From NCBI GenBank assembly GCA_902553145.1, contig CACDKD010000005.1, forward strand, positions 1 to 64,000: a stretch of DNA of 64,000 bases, in the 5' to 3' direction. The position numbers and the translations under genes were made by a program. This stretch comes from an uncultured Gammaproteobacteria bacterium. GTDB taxonomy: Bacteria > Pseudomonadota > Gammaproteobacteria > Steroidobacterales > UBA11654. Shown piece by piece: positions 37,405 through 45,986 of this stretch. Each line of letters starts with the position of its first letter. Positions within the stretch are counted from its first letter, which is position 1. Under the pieces are notes generated by a model. That model was not told the origin of the DNA, ran no database searches, and was given only the letters and a program-made list of their open reading frames with translations.

Positions 37405-39141
37405 GTGATGGTAGAAAGAATTCCTCAGGCATTCATAGATGATTTGATTGATCGATCAGACATTACTGAGATCATTGGCAAACGCATTGAGATTAAAAAG
37501 GCAGGGAAGGAGTACAAAGCATGTTGTCCTTTTCATAACGAAAAAACACCTTCATTCACAATCAGTCCAGAAAAAGGGTTTTATCACTGCTTTGGATGCG
37601 GAGCTCATGGAACCAGTCTTGGGTTCTTAATGGATTACGAAAAACTCACATTTGTTGAGGCGATCGAAGAGCTCGCAAAAATACTAGGTATGGAAGTCCC
37701 CAAATCCAATGAAGACATCAAGCTCACAAAAAAACAAACAAGCTTAAAATCATTGCTCAATCAAGTTTCTGAATACTTTCAGTTAAATCTAAAATCCTCA
37801 GAAAAAACAATTGGATACCTTAAAAATAGAGGCATTGACGGGAAAACCGCAAAAGATTTTTGCATTGGCTATTCAAAAGATTCATGGGATGACATCACCA
37901 AGAAATTTGGATCAACAGAAAAAAATATTGATCAACTTGTTGAGGCCGGCCTGATCATCAAAAAAGATAAGGGCGGTTATTATGATCGATTTAGAAATAG
38001 AGTCATGTTCCCAATCAGAGATAACAGGGGTGATGTGGTTGGATTTGGCGGAAGAGTAATTGACGAAGAGGATGATCCAAAATATTTAAACTCTCCTGAG
38101 ACAACACTTTTTAAGAAAGGTTATCTTCTTTATGGTCTATACGAAGGCAAACAAGAAATCTCAGCGACAAAAGAAGTTATTCTCGTTGAAGGATACACAG
38201 ATGTCATTGGTCTCTCGCAATATCAAGTTCGCAATGCATTGGCAACATTAGGAACCGCAACAACTGAAAATCATATAAAGCTCATTTTTCAAAAAGCGAA
38301 TGAGCTCACTTTTTGTTTCGATGCAGACAATGCAGGCAGAAAAGCAGCAATCAGAGCTCTTGAGATCTGCCTGCCTTTGATAAAACAAAATAAGAGCGTT
38401 AAATTTTTAATGCTTGATAAAGGAAACGATCCCGATACAGCTATAAGAGAGCAAGGAACTGATGGATTTAAAGGCTTGCTCAAAAAATCAATCACATTGG
38501 ATGACATGATTATAGAAATTTGTAACAGCAGTTTTGAAATTGACTCTTTGACTGGCAAAGCAAATGCTGCTGAAAAAGCAATTCATCTCGTTCGTAAAAT
38601 TAGCGAGGGGATATATAAAGATCTCGTTGTAGAAAAAATCGCAAAACATTATGGAGTGCCCACGAACAAGTTTATGTCTGGAACATTGAAAACAAAGAAA
38701 GAAAAAATAAAAGCCAAAGGTGATGCTGGCAGTAAGAGACCCACGCTTGTTCATCAGGCTATCAAGATTCTACTGAATGAGCCTAGTCTAGCAATCAAAC
38801 TCAATCCAAGTGCTGACCTCAAATATTTAGACATCAAGGGTATTGATATTCTCAATGATATCATAGACTTAGTAGATAATAACCATTCCACTAAAGTGGC
38901 TACGATAATTCATCATTTTGAAGATGATAAATTGAGAAACTTTCTTGCTGAACTGGCTATAGAAGACATCTTGGTTAATCCAGGGGAACTAGAAAAAGAA
39001 TTCGATGACATTGTTTTGAGCTTAAAAAAAGCAAATCAAAGAAAAGAGCTTAACGGACTTCTTAAAAAAGCAAAAAATAAATCTTTGAGTAAGCCTGATG
39101 AGGAAAGGCTCGCGGAACTGACAAATATTCCAAAAAATTAA
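37405..39141 (+). CDS. dnaG: DNA primase
   Basis: A 578-residue primase making RNA primers at the replication fork. The zinc-binding domain is intact (CPFHNEKTPSFTISPEKGFY and HCFGCGAHG), the core has FRNRVMFPIRDNRGDVVGFG near 195, and the TOPRIM domain has VILVEGYTDVIGLSQYQVRN near 258 and FCFDADNAGRKAA near 305. The C-terminal ~130 residues are the DnaB-binding helical region. GTG 37405 and ATG 37408 are adjacent possible starts. Confidence 0.97.
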   Translation: MMVERIPQAFIDDLIDRSDITEIIGKRIEIKKAGKEYKACCPFHNEKTPSFTISPEKGFYHCFGCGAHGTSLGFLMDYEKLTFVEAIEELAKILGMEVPKSNEDIKLTKKQTSLKSLLNQVSEYFQLNLKSSEKTIGYLKNRGIDGKTAKDFCIGYSKDSWDDITKKFGSTEKNIDQLVEAGLIIKKDKGGYYDRFRNRVMFPIRDNRGDVVGFGGRVIDEEDDPKYLNSPETTLFKKGYLLYGLYEGKQEISATKEVILVEGYTDVIGLSQYQVRNALATLGTATTENHIKLIFQKANELTFCFDADNAGRKAAIRALEICLPLIKQNKSVKFLMLDKGNDPDTAIREQGTDGFKGLLKKSITLDDMIIEICNSSFEIDSLTGKANAAEKAIHLVRKISEGIYKDLVVEKIAKHYGVPTNKFMSGTLKTKKEKIKAKGDAGSKRPTLVHQAIKILLNEPSLAIKLNPSADLKYLDIKGIDILNDIIDLVDNNHSTKVATIIHHFEDDKLRNFLAELAIEDILVNPGELEKEFDDIVLSLKKANQRKELNGLLKKAKNKSLSKPDEERLAELTNIPKN

Positions 39142-39160
39142 CAAATATCACCATAAATAG

Positions 39161-39173
39161 GGCTATAATAGCC
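39161..39173 (+). promoter_or_regulatory. Possible internal rpoD promoter with an inverted repeat
   Basis: GGCTAT-A-ATAGCC is a perfect 6-bp inverted repeat with one central base, and it contains TATAAT (39164-39169), 35 nt before the rpoD ATG. I see no good -35 hexamer. It may be an internal promoter with an operator, or chance. Confidence 0.3.
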
Positions 39174-39204
39174 AACCAATTTTTTATAGGCAGCAATAGA
39201 AACA

Positions 39205-41082
39205 ATGACTGAAGAAAGTGTCAAAGAAGAAAAAGTGACAAAAAATTCCATCGAGGAAGAAGAAGGTCTTGATCTTGATGAATTACAGTCAGTTTTCACT
39301 CAAGATGAAGATGAGTCAATTGATTCCTCCGATGAGGAAGAATCGCCTTTTCAGTTGCTCTTAAAGAAAGGTAAGAATGAAGGGTTCATTACTTACGCCG
39401 AGCTAAACGAAAATCTCCCTGAGGGTGTTATCGAAGCAGATCGTCTTGAAGAAATTGTAGAGATGATCAGTGACATGGGCATCTCGGTACAAGAACATGC
39501 TAATAAAGCATCTGACGGCGAGAGCACTGCCAATGATCAAGAAACCATAAATCCAATTGAAAATGAGATTGGAAAAACCACCGATCCAGTCAGAATGTAC
39601 ATGCGTGAAATGGGCACGATCGAACTGCTTGATCGCGAGGGTGAAATTGTCATTGCGAAAAAAATAGAGGACGGAAACAATAAAATTCAAGAAACACTCT
39701 CTTCTTTTTTACCGGTATTGATCTTTATTCAAGAAAGATATCAAACAATCAAAGAAACAATTGCTGCCGAAGAAGACAAGGATGAGAGCAAACTTCTGGA
39801 TATATTTTCAGATTTTGCGTTCGAGAATGATGAGATCATTGAAATCAATTCTGATAACAACTCTGAACCAGTGGAGATCGATGTTGCTGCAATTGAAAAA
39901 GAAATCAAAAAACTCAGCAGACAAACCAATAGACTAATCTCACTTATAGACTCAAACGATACTGAGAAAGCTGAAAATCAGAAAGCACTCATCAAAGAAA
40001 CAGTAATGGGTGTAAAAATTTCTCCGAAGTTATTTGATCTTCTGCAAAGAATCATCACTACCTATATGGATGAAGTGAAGCGCTTTGAGAAAGAAATCAG
40101 AGGATTGGTGGTCAATAAGGCTGGTCTTCCAATGGATGAATTTAGAAAAACATTCATCGGCAATGAGACGAAATTAACATGGATTGATAAATACATTCGT
40201 GCAAAAAGAAAATATTCATCAAAACTCAATAAAAACAAAACAAAGATAGTAGCAAACCAAAAAAGGCTGGCAAAATTAGAAGAATCTTCCTATTTGACAA
40301 TTCAGGGAATTAAGGAAGTAAACCGCGATTTAAATATGGGAAGAATTAGAGCCGATCGAGCAAAAAAAGAGATGGTTGAGGCCAATCTTAGGCTAGTTAT
40401 ATCTATTGCAAAAAAATATACGAACAGAGGCTTGCAATTCCTGGATTTAATACAAGAAGGAAATATTGGCCTGATGAAGGCAGTCGATAAGTTTGAATAC
40501 CGACGAGGATATAAATTCTCAACTTATGCCACTTGGTGGATTAGGCAAGCAATCACAAGATCCATTGCAGACCAAGCAAGAACGATAAGAATTCCTGTGC
40601 ATATGATTGAGACCATAAATAAGCTCAATCGTATACAGAGACAGATGATTCAAGAAAAAGGGAGAGAGCCAAGCGTAGAAGAATTATCAGAAGTCATGGA
40701 GATGCCAGTTTCAAGGATCAGAAAAGTACTGAAGATTTCAAGAGAACCAATCTCAATGGAAACCCCCATTGGAGATGACGAGGATTCAATACTTGGAGAT
40801 TTCATCGAGGATGGAACCATCGATCAGCCAGATGGTGCAGCGACAAAAACTGGCCTCAAAGAAAATACCATTAACATACTTGAAAGCTTGACACCAAGAG
40901 AGGCTAAAGTTCTCAGAATGCGTTTTGGTATTAATATGAATACAGATCACACACTCGAAGAAGTTGGAAAACAATTCGATGTGACTCGTGAGCGTATAAG
41001 GCAGATTGAAGCCAAAGCACTCAGAAAACTTAGGCATCCTTCTAGAAGTGAGAAATTAAAAAGCTTCATGGGTGACAGTTAG
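39205..41082 (+). CDS. rpoD: RNA polymerase primary sigma factor (sigma-70)
   Basis: A 625-residue primary sigma factor. An acidic N-terminal tail (residues 1-50) precedes region 1.1 ([20 protein letters not shown]). Region 1.2 is [20 protein letters not shown], the non-conserved insert spans roughly 155-370, region 2 has [20 protein letters not shown] and [20 protein letters not shown], region 3 [20 protein letters not shown], and region 4 [20 protein letters not shown] with [20 protein letters not shown]. Last gene of the operon. Confidence 0.99.
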   Translation: MTEESVKEEKVTKNSIEEEEGLDLDELQSVFTQDEDESIDSSDEEESPFQLLLKKGKNEGFITYAELNENLPEGVIEADRLEEIVEMISDMGISVQEHANKASDGESTANDQETINPIENEIGKTTDPVRMYMREMGTIELLDREGEIVIAKKIEDGNNKIQETLSSFLPVLIFIQERYQTIKETIAAEEDKDESKLLDIFSDFAFENDEIIEINSDNNSEPVEIDVAAIEKEIKKLSRQTNRLISLIDSNDTEKAENQKALIKETVMGVKISPKLFDLLQRIITTYMDEVKRFEKEIRGLVVNKAGLPMDEFRKTFIGNETKLTWIDKYIRAKRKYSSKLNKNKTKIVANQKRLAKLEESSYLTIQGIKEVNRDLNMGRIRADRAKKEMVEANLRLVISIAKKYTNRGLQFLDLIQEGNIGLMKAVDKFEYRRGYKFSTYATWWIRQAITRSIADQARTIRIPVHMIETINKLNRIQRQMIQEKGREPSVEELSEVMEMPVSRIRKVLKISREPISMETPIGDDEDSILGDFIEDGTIDQPDGAATKTGLKENTINILESLTPREAKVLRMRFGINMNTDHTLEEVGKQFDVTRERIRQIEAKALRKLRHPSRSEKLKSFMGDS

Positions 41083-41129
41083 AAACTCAAATTATGACTG
41101 CCTCTTTATTAGAGACCTGAGAATAAGTT

Positions 41130-41963
41130 TCAACCTTTAAGAAAATCCCTGATCATATTGGCCTTAGTGCCCAGACCTTCTTCATTGCTTTCGTTAGGAA
41201 AAAAACCTTTGGTAGAGTGAGGAATTAACTCAGCGGCCTGATCCACACCAGATTTCAAAGGATCGTCTTCTGATGCGCCACAGAATGTTTCAACAGTAAT
41301 CATTGGCAATCTTTCTTTGTCTTCATGCGTGAAAGCGGCATGGTAACCTTTGTGGTATGTTGTGAGGCCTTTTAGTACCTCCAATACCAGCTTATTAATG
41401 AATTCAGGTGGAGGCATTGAGACTTCATCTCTTTGATGCTCCGACGTTTTCTTGAAATACGGAAAGTAAATGAATTGATCTCTGACAAAGTTCCATGCCC
41501 AAACCAGATGTTGACCAAATTCATCGGGTTTGATTTCAGGGGCATAGTGCTCAAGATACTCTTTTCGTTCCTCATCACTGAACATTGCTATTCCATCCAA
41601 TACCAATTTTTTTACTCGATCTGGATGTTTGATGGCCACCTCAGATGCAATATGTGCACCAGTATGGCTGCCAAAGAAATGGCATGATTCTATTTCCAGC
41701 GAGTCCATGACTCTGATGACACTATCTGCGTAGTCTCCAGCTGATGGCCATTCTTCTATTGGGACAACAGAATCACCGAAGCCCAATGTATCAGGTGCGA
41801 TCACTTTGAATGATGAGGACATCTGCTCAATCAAAGGCAAAAGTATGACCGAAGAAGCTGGCGATGAATGAATCATATAAAGAATTTCATCTGAATCAGA
41901 TCCAGCATAACGATAATGAATCTCTCCCTCTTCTATTCTTGTGAATGCTCTATTAATTGTCAT
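41130..41963 (-). CDS. Alpha/beta-hydrolase-fold protein with a non-canonical nucleophile elbow
   Basis: A 277-residue alpha/beta-hydrolase fold protein: LYMIHSSPASSVILLPLIEQ (oxyanion-hole region), VIAPDTLGFGDSV, then the nucleophile elbow FFGSHTGAHIASEV near residue 98. The elbow pattern Sm-x-Nu-x-Sm puts His, not Ser, Asp or Cys, at the nucleophile position, and the usual C-terminal catalytic His is not obvious (the end reads FFPNESNEEGLG). Catalysis by the classical mechanism is doubtful. Convergent with rpoD. Function unknown. Confidence 0.82.
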   Translation of the reverse strand: MTINRAFTRIEEGEIHYRYAGSDSDEILYMIHSSPASSVILLPLIEQMSSSFKVIAPDTLGFGDSVVPIEEWPSAGDYADSVIRVMDSLEIESCHFFGSHTGAHIASEVAIKHPDRVKKLVLDGIAMFSDEERKEYLEHYAPEIKPDEFGQHLVWAWNFVRDQFIYFPYFKKTSEHQRDEVSMPPPEFINKLVLEVLKGLTTYHKGYHAAFTHEDKERLPMITVETFCGASEDDPLKSGVDQAAELIPHSTKGFFPNESNEEGLGTKANMIRDFLKG

Positions 41964-42035
41964 AATCGGAATCTATTTTAGTAAACATGATTGGAGTATA
42001 ACATCGATAATGGTGATAGAATAATCACTGCCTAA

Positions 42036-42112
42036 GGGCCTGTAGCTCAGTTGGTTAGAGCAGTGGACTCATAATCCATTGGTCGGAGGTTCGAGTCCTC
42101 CCGGGCCCACCA
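42036..42112 (+). tRNA. ileX: tRNA-Ile2 (anticodon CAU, lysidine type)
   Basis: A 77-nt cloverleaf with encoded CCA. The acceptor GGGCCTG pairs with CGGGCCC, the D-arm is GCTC...GAGC, the anticodon loop is CTCATAA on the stem GTGGA/TCCAT, and the T-arm contains GGTTCGAGTCC. CAU could be elongator Met or Ile2. Acceptor pairs C4-G69 and C5-G68 and the overall similarity to Ile2 sequences favour an isoleucine tRNA modified by TilS. The fold is certain; the identity is likely. Confidence 0.9.
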
Positions 42113-42125
42113 CTTTTCGGCTTTT

Positions 42126-42272
42126 CTAAAATATCCATTGCAGTATTAATACTGTAATAATACCTTTGAACCATGCAAACCATAGCGATTGATATTGGGT
42201 GAGTCCAAATTTATTTACCCAATTTTCAGTCGTTCTTTCATGCCACTTAAAAGCTTTAGTTAGAGCATCCAT
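42126..42272 (-). CDS. Small protein of 48 residues (hypothetical)
   Basis: Not in the track. The ATG at 42272, preceded by AGAGAGGTTG as ribosome binding site, opens a 48-codon frame ending in TAG (42126-42128). The protein has a polar, Trp-containing first half (TKAFKWHERTTENWVNKFGL) and a hydrophobic C-terminal segment (WFAWFKGIITVLILQWIF) that could insert in the membrane. It lies between the tRNA and the sugar dehydrogenase gene. No homolog is recognised. Confidence 0.5.
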   Translation of the reverse strand: MDALTKAFKWHERTTENWVNKFGLTQYQSLWFAWFKGIITVLILQWIF

Positions 42273-42390
42273 AATCAACCTCTCTTTATTTTTTTCATAT
42301 TAATAACTTACTCTTAATGATTTATCTTTTCATCTTTTGAAAATAAGATTCATAATATACAAATAATAAATTATTTAAAAAAAGGATCCT

Positions 42391-43476
42391 ATGAAAATAA
42401 AGTTTCTATTGTTAGTTTTATTATTTTCTAACTCAGCATATTCAAATTATAAATTAGAGACAGTTCTTGATGATTTAGATGATGCTTGGAGTTTGGTATT
42501 TTTAAGCGAAGATAAAATCTTATTTACCGAAATGTCTGGAAAGCTAAAAGTTGCCTCACTGTCAGATAAATCAGTGAATGAGATCAATAGTGTTCCCCTT
42601 GTTCAATATAGCGGTCAAGGAGGATTATCAGATGTCGCCCTTGATCCTGATTTTGAATCTAACAATATGATTTACTTAACTTATTCAGCTAAAGATCAAA
42701 ACAAAAAAACAACCTTGTTCTTGCTATCTGCTGAGCTTAATGGGAATGCCCTTGAAAATAGCAAAGTCATTTTTCAAGCTAAAGCGCCCAGGAGATCCCC
42801 AATGCATCTTGGAGCAAAGATTGCCTTCTTAAGTGATGATACTATTTTACTCACAAGTGGTGATGGATTTGATCATAGAGAAAAAGCTCAAAGCTTGGAT
42901 AATCATTTTGGAAAAATCATAAGAATTAATAAAGACGGCTCCATCCCAAAGGATAATCCTTTTATAAATGTTGAAGATGCTCTTCCAGAAATTTACTCAT
43001 ATGGCCATAGAAACATGCAGGGACTTGTAGTTACTAAGTCTGGAAAAATATATGAGCATGAGCATGGTCCAAAAGGTGGTGATGAAATAAATCTTATCCA
43101 GCCTTCATTGAACTATGGTTGGCCAGCAATAACATATGGCATAGATTATTCAGGGGCTGTCATCAGTCCTTTCACAGAAAAAGATGGCATGGAGCAACCG
43201 CTTCTGCATTGGACGCCATCAATCGCACCCTCGGATATACTTTATTATGAAAATGACTTTTATCCGGAACTAAAAAACAGTTTCCTAGTAACCGCATTGG
43301 TATCGAAGGATGTTAAAAAAGTTACATTTGAAGATGGTATAGATGTTCAAGAAAGTTTATTTTCAGAAGTAAATGATAGATTGAGAAACATTCAAGCTTC
43401 GCCGAACGGGATATTATATTTACTCACAGACGGACCGAATGGAAAATTAATTAAAATCTTGCCCAAAGAGCTATGA
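42391..43476 (+). CDS. PQQ-dependent soluble aldose sugar dehydrogenase (YliI-like)
   Basis: 361 residues with a signal peptide (MKIKFLLLVLLFSNSAYS). A six-bladed beta-propeller of the glucose/sorbosone dehydrogenase family: SGQGGLSDVALDPDFESNNM near residue 75, LTSGDGFDHREKAQSLDNHF near 155, GKIIRINKDGSIPKDNPF, IYSYGHRNMQGLVV near 205, EHEHGPKGGDEINLIQPSLN and YGWPAITYGIDYSG. These are the PQQ- and calcium-binding loops of the family. It oxidises aldoses in the periplasm if PQQ is available; no PQQ synthesis genes are in the window. AAGGATCC precedes the ATG. The stop overlaps the next start (ATGA). Confidence 0.92.
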   Translation: MKIKFLLLVLLFSNSAYSNYKLETVLDDLDDAWSLVFLSEDKILFTEMSGKLKVASLSDKSVNEINSVPLVQYSGQGGLSDVALDPDFESNNMIYLTYSAKDQNKKTTLFLLSAELNGNALENSKVIFQAKAPRRSPMHLGAKIAFLSDDTILLTSGDGFDHREKAQSLDNHFGKIIRINKDGSIPKDNPFINVEDALPEIYSYGHRNMQGLVVTKSGKIYEHEHGPKGGDEINLIQPSLNYGWPAITYGIDYSGAVISPFTEKDGMEQPLLHWTPSIAPSDILYYENDFYPELKNSFLVTALVSKDVKKVTFEDGIDVQESLFSEVNDRLRNIQASPNGILYLLTDGPNGKLIKILPKEL

Positions 43477-44309
43477 AAATAGCAAAATACCCATTCGCAG
43501 TTCTCTCCGCAGCCCTTTTTACAGTATTGCTGATGACTCCGGTTTCATCATTAACTAAATTAATCTGGCTAGCATCAGTTGATATGCCAGTGGGAATAAT
43601 CTCGTCATTAGAAGTAATCTTATTTGATTTTCAGAGAATGGGGATAGGTCTATATCTCCTTGTAATTATTGGGTTTACAATTGCTTTCTCTGCCGCTGGA
43701 TTAATCTCTAGATTCAGTCCACTGGGTGGAAAATATCTATATGCAATAGCTGGGGGGACTGCTATTTTTATGACATTGTTTTTGATTGTCGAATTGGTAT
43801 TTCAGTCAGAGTTAATAGCAGGAAACAAAACGATCATTGGAAAGATACTTCATTTTGGCGCAGGGTTCTTTGGAGGGTATTTCTTTTATTCCCTCATTTC
43901 ATCAGAAAGAAATTACACATTTATTATTAGATTTTTAGGTATTTTTTACGCCTATTTTTTATTGGGTTTAGTGCTTCAATGGATTTTTAATCCCATAAGC
44001 GCATCAGCTGATTTTGGCTTCGTATTTAATGAATTGGCAAGTGATGCACAAAATGCACTTTTGAGAGATTTTACATCCTTCTTTGTAGCCACTTTCATAT
44101 TTTCTATATTGGGGGCAATCACACTAAATCCAGCATGGTTTTTCTCGGCAGGAATAGTTTATTTTGGAGCAGGAATCTTCAACTTAATTGCTATTTATGC
44201 TCATGGAACAGGGTTCAATCAGATATTTATTTCTGAATTCATCTTAGGCGCTTGGCCAACTGCTCTGGCACTGACTATCATTATGAAAGAACAAAAAATA
44301 TCTAACTAG
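43473..44309 (+). CDS. Integral membrane protein of unknown function
   Basis: A 278-residue protein with about seven to eight hydrophobic segments (e.g. GIGLYLLVIIGFTIAFSAAG, YAIAGGTAIFMTLFLIVELV, GAGFFGGYFFYSLISS, IIRFLGIFYAYFLLGLVLQW). I do not recognise a family. It overlaps the sugar dehydrogenase stop by 4 nt (ATGA), so the two are translated together. An electron-transfer or anchoring partner for the dehydrogenase is possible but not shown; there are no clear heme or quinone motifs. Confidence 0.8.
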   Translation: MKIAKYPFAVLSAALFTVLLMTPVSSLTKLIWLASVDMPVGIISSLEVILFDFQRMGIGLYLLVIIGFTIAFSAAGLISRFSPLGGKYLYAIAGGTAIFMTLFLIVELVFQSELIAGNKTIIGKILHFGAGFFGGYFFYSLISSERNYTFIIRFLGIFYAYFLLGLVLQWIFNPISASADFGFVFNELASDAQNALLRDFTSFFVATFIFSILGAITLNPAWFFSAGIVYFGAGIFNLIAIYAHGTGFNQIFISEFILGAWPTALALTIIMKEQKISN

Positions 44310-44872
44310 ACAAATGATCGAGGTTTTCTTGAAAAGATCTCCTCAATCATTGGTATGAAATATTCTAGAGGCTTTTCTTTAAAATCCGGATCAAATGATT
44401 TTTGATCCCATTTTGAACAAAAATCTATGCATTCCTGATAATGAGGATGATCTTTGTGCTGATCTCTTAAATTTCTATCCTCACCATAATGGTGCATCCA
44501 ATAGTAGCCTTGAAATAATCCATGGTTCAGAACTATCCAATAATTTTTTTCACTGATATATGGTCTTAAAATAGCCGCAGAAGCCTGTGAATGATTAACT
44601 GGTGATATCACGTCACCTATATCGTGAAGCAATGCACATACAATTGTTTCTGTGTCTGCGCCATCTTGTTCTGCTCTTGTAGCCGTTTGTAGACAATGTT
44701 GAAGCCTACTGATTTGATAAGGGGAATCGCCATCCATCATTTTCATCCATTCCACGACTCTTTTGACTAAACTTCTTTCATTTTCTGAATCATGAATTGC
44801 GATAAGATCATAATCTTCCCTGGTTCCATGATCCATGGATGTGAATTTAACTTTCTCGTTCAACTTACTCAA
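44306..44872 (-). CDS. tmpB: HD-domain mixed-valent diiron oxygenase-like protein (TmpB/PhnZ type)
   Basis: A 188-residue HD-domain protein. Candidate metal ligands are His59 (RLQHCLQTATRAEQDGAD), His83-Asp84 (ALLHDIGD), His94 (PVNHSQASAAIL), His117 (VLNHGLFQGYYWMHH) and Asp156 (KWDQKSFDPDF). The 'QHCLQTATRAE.DGAD' and 'LFQGYY' patterns match the oxygenase subset of HD proteins (PhnZ, TmpB) rather than ordinary phosphohydrolases. Such enzymes cleave the C-P bond of 1-hydroxyphosphonates with O2. It starts at TTG overlapping the dioxygenase stop by 4 nt. The substrate assignment (hydroxylated trimethylaminoethylphosphonate, giving glycine betaine) comes from this pairing and is inferred. Confidence 0.68.
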   Translation of the reverse strand: MSKLNEKVKFTSMDHGTREDYDLIAIHDSENERSLVKRVVEWMKMMDGDSPYQISRLQHCLQTATRAEQDGADTETIVCALLHDIGDVISPVNHSQASAAILRPYISEKNYWIVLNHGLFQGYYWMHHYGEDRNLRDQHKDHPHYQECIDFCSKWDQKSFDPDFKEKPLEYFIPMIEEIFSRKPRSFV

Positions 44873-45951
44873 TTCTCTAAATTTTTCAAAAGGTATAGAT
44901 TGTTTTCTATATTATCCATTTCATAATATGCGTCTTGAAGATGTCGCTTTCCATCTGGTTTAAATTCTTCCCTGCCATGAAGAATACGATGAGCAGAAAC
45001 TAATAAAACTTGACCCGAATCAAGTCTGAATTTTGATTTGTATCTTTCGCTATTAATTCTATTGCATAATTCATGATAAGCCTTATAAAAAGAGGCGACA
45101 TTTTTCTCCCTCGGATCTATCATTTGCATCAATTGATTTGAGTATCTGAAACCAGTAACTTCTTTTTCTGCATTCATTCTGATCATTGGCTCATTTGCGT
45201 AAGTCTCGTTTTCTTCATCAAATTCTCTGAAAGGAACTGCAAAGCTACTCAAAACATCAAAATACTCGGGGCAATCACTTCTCAAATCTCGAAGGACTGC
45301 ATAGCCATCAACTATGGTTGATCTTCCTCCTTCGCACTCGTTAACGAGCATATGAAGAGCCTGAGCACTGGGTGGCCATGTGTAACTTGCAAAATCATTA
45401 TGGGGAGGAAGCTCTAGCGATGTGTGTGCAATATTATAAACATGACCATCCACAGATACATTGTGAATACGCTCAAACAATACTTCCCTGATGGGTCCAA
45501 GACGAGGGGCAAGCTCTTCGAGTGAATTTGAAATGGTAGGCGCGTTCTTAATGACTATTACACCATTGGCAATAAAATTAGAGATTGCGTCTATGGCAGT
45601 ATCATTTATTTTAAGAAAATCATTCCAGTCAAAGTAATTTGGCATGAAATCATTGGTCCAAAGCACTTTTTCGGGCTTTCTGGATTTGTCTAAAGATTCT
45701 ATTTCTTCAAAGCATATAGAGGTTTCATGATCATCGGGCCAAACTATATGAATATGGCTTTCATTTACTTCAACTTTTTTTGGCTTTAGATCAGCAGGGA
45801 CGGAATTAAGCAAAAATCTCTTTTCTTGTGTCTCCTTTACTCTGCAGTCATTGCAAGGGCAATTATCTCGCATCCAAAGATGCGGTAAATCATACTCTGA
45901 ATTATCATTGCTTATGATTCTTAATGAGGTTTCATTAATTTCAAAATCCAT
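44869..45951 (-). CDS. tmpA: Gamma-butyrobetaine-hydroxylase-like Fe(II)/2-oxoglutarate dioxygenase (TmpA type)
   Basis: A 360-residue protein with the two-domain layout of gamma-butyrobetaine hydroxylase. The N-terminal zinc domain has Cys31/Cys33/Cys36 (RDNCPCNDCR) and His75. The TauD-like catalytic domain has His184-x-Asp186 (LPPHNDFASYTWPP) and His325 (HRILHGREEF), with Arg in GKRHLQDAYYEMD for 2-oxoglutarate. BBOX (carnitine synthesis) and TmpA (2-trimethylaminoethylphosphonate 1-hydroxylase) share this fold; both act on a trimethylammonium substrate. The coupled HD oxygenase-like gene downstream argues for TmpA. It is divergent from an MHS transporter across a 35-bp gap. AGGG precedes the ATG. 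Confidence 0.75.
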   Translation of the reverse strand: MDFEINETSLRIISNDNSEYDLPHLWMRDNCPCNDCRVKETQEKRFLLNSVPADLKPKKVEVNESHIHIVWPDDHETSICFEEIESLDKSRKPEKVLWTNDFMPNYFDWNDFLKINDTAIDAISNFIANGVIVIKNAPTISNSLEELAPRLGPIREVLFERIHNVSVDGHVYNIAHTSLELPPHNDFASYTWPPSAQALHMLVNECEGGRSTIVDGYAVLRDLRSDCPEYFDVLSSFAVPFREFDEENETYANEPMIRMNAEKEVTGFRYSNQLMQMIDPREKNVASFYKAYHELCNRINSERYKSKFRLDSGQVLLVSAHRILHGREEFKPDGKRHLQDAYYEMDNIENNLYLLKNLEN

Positions 45952-45973
45952 TTTTACCCTCCTACCAATAATT

Positions 45974-45979
45974 TATAAT
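45974..45979 (+). promoter_or_regulatory. Possible -10 element in the 35-bp divergent tmpA/transporter gap
   Basis: TATAAT lies only 8 nt before the transporter ATG at 45987, implying a very short leader or use of the downstream in-frame ATG at 46029. The whole divergent control region is 35 bp, so the two promoters must overlap with coding sequence or with each other. Confidence 0.35.
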
Positions 45980-45986
45980 ACAAAGC

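Noticed and set aside
42036-42112. Elongator tRNA-Met
   Set aside because: The anticodon is CAU, but C4-G69/C5-G68 and overall similarity favour tRNA-Ile2; Met is not fully excluded.
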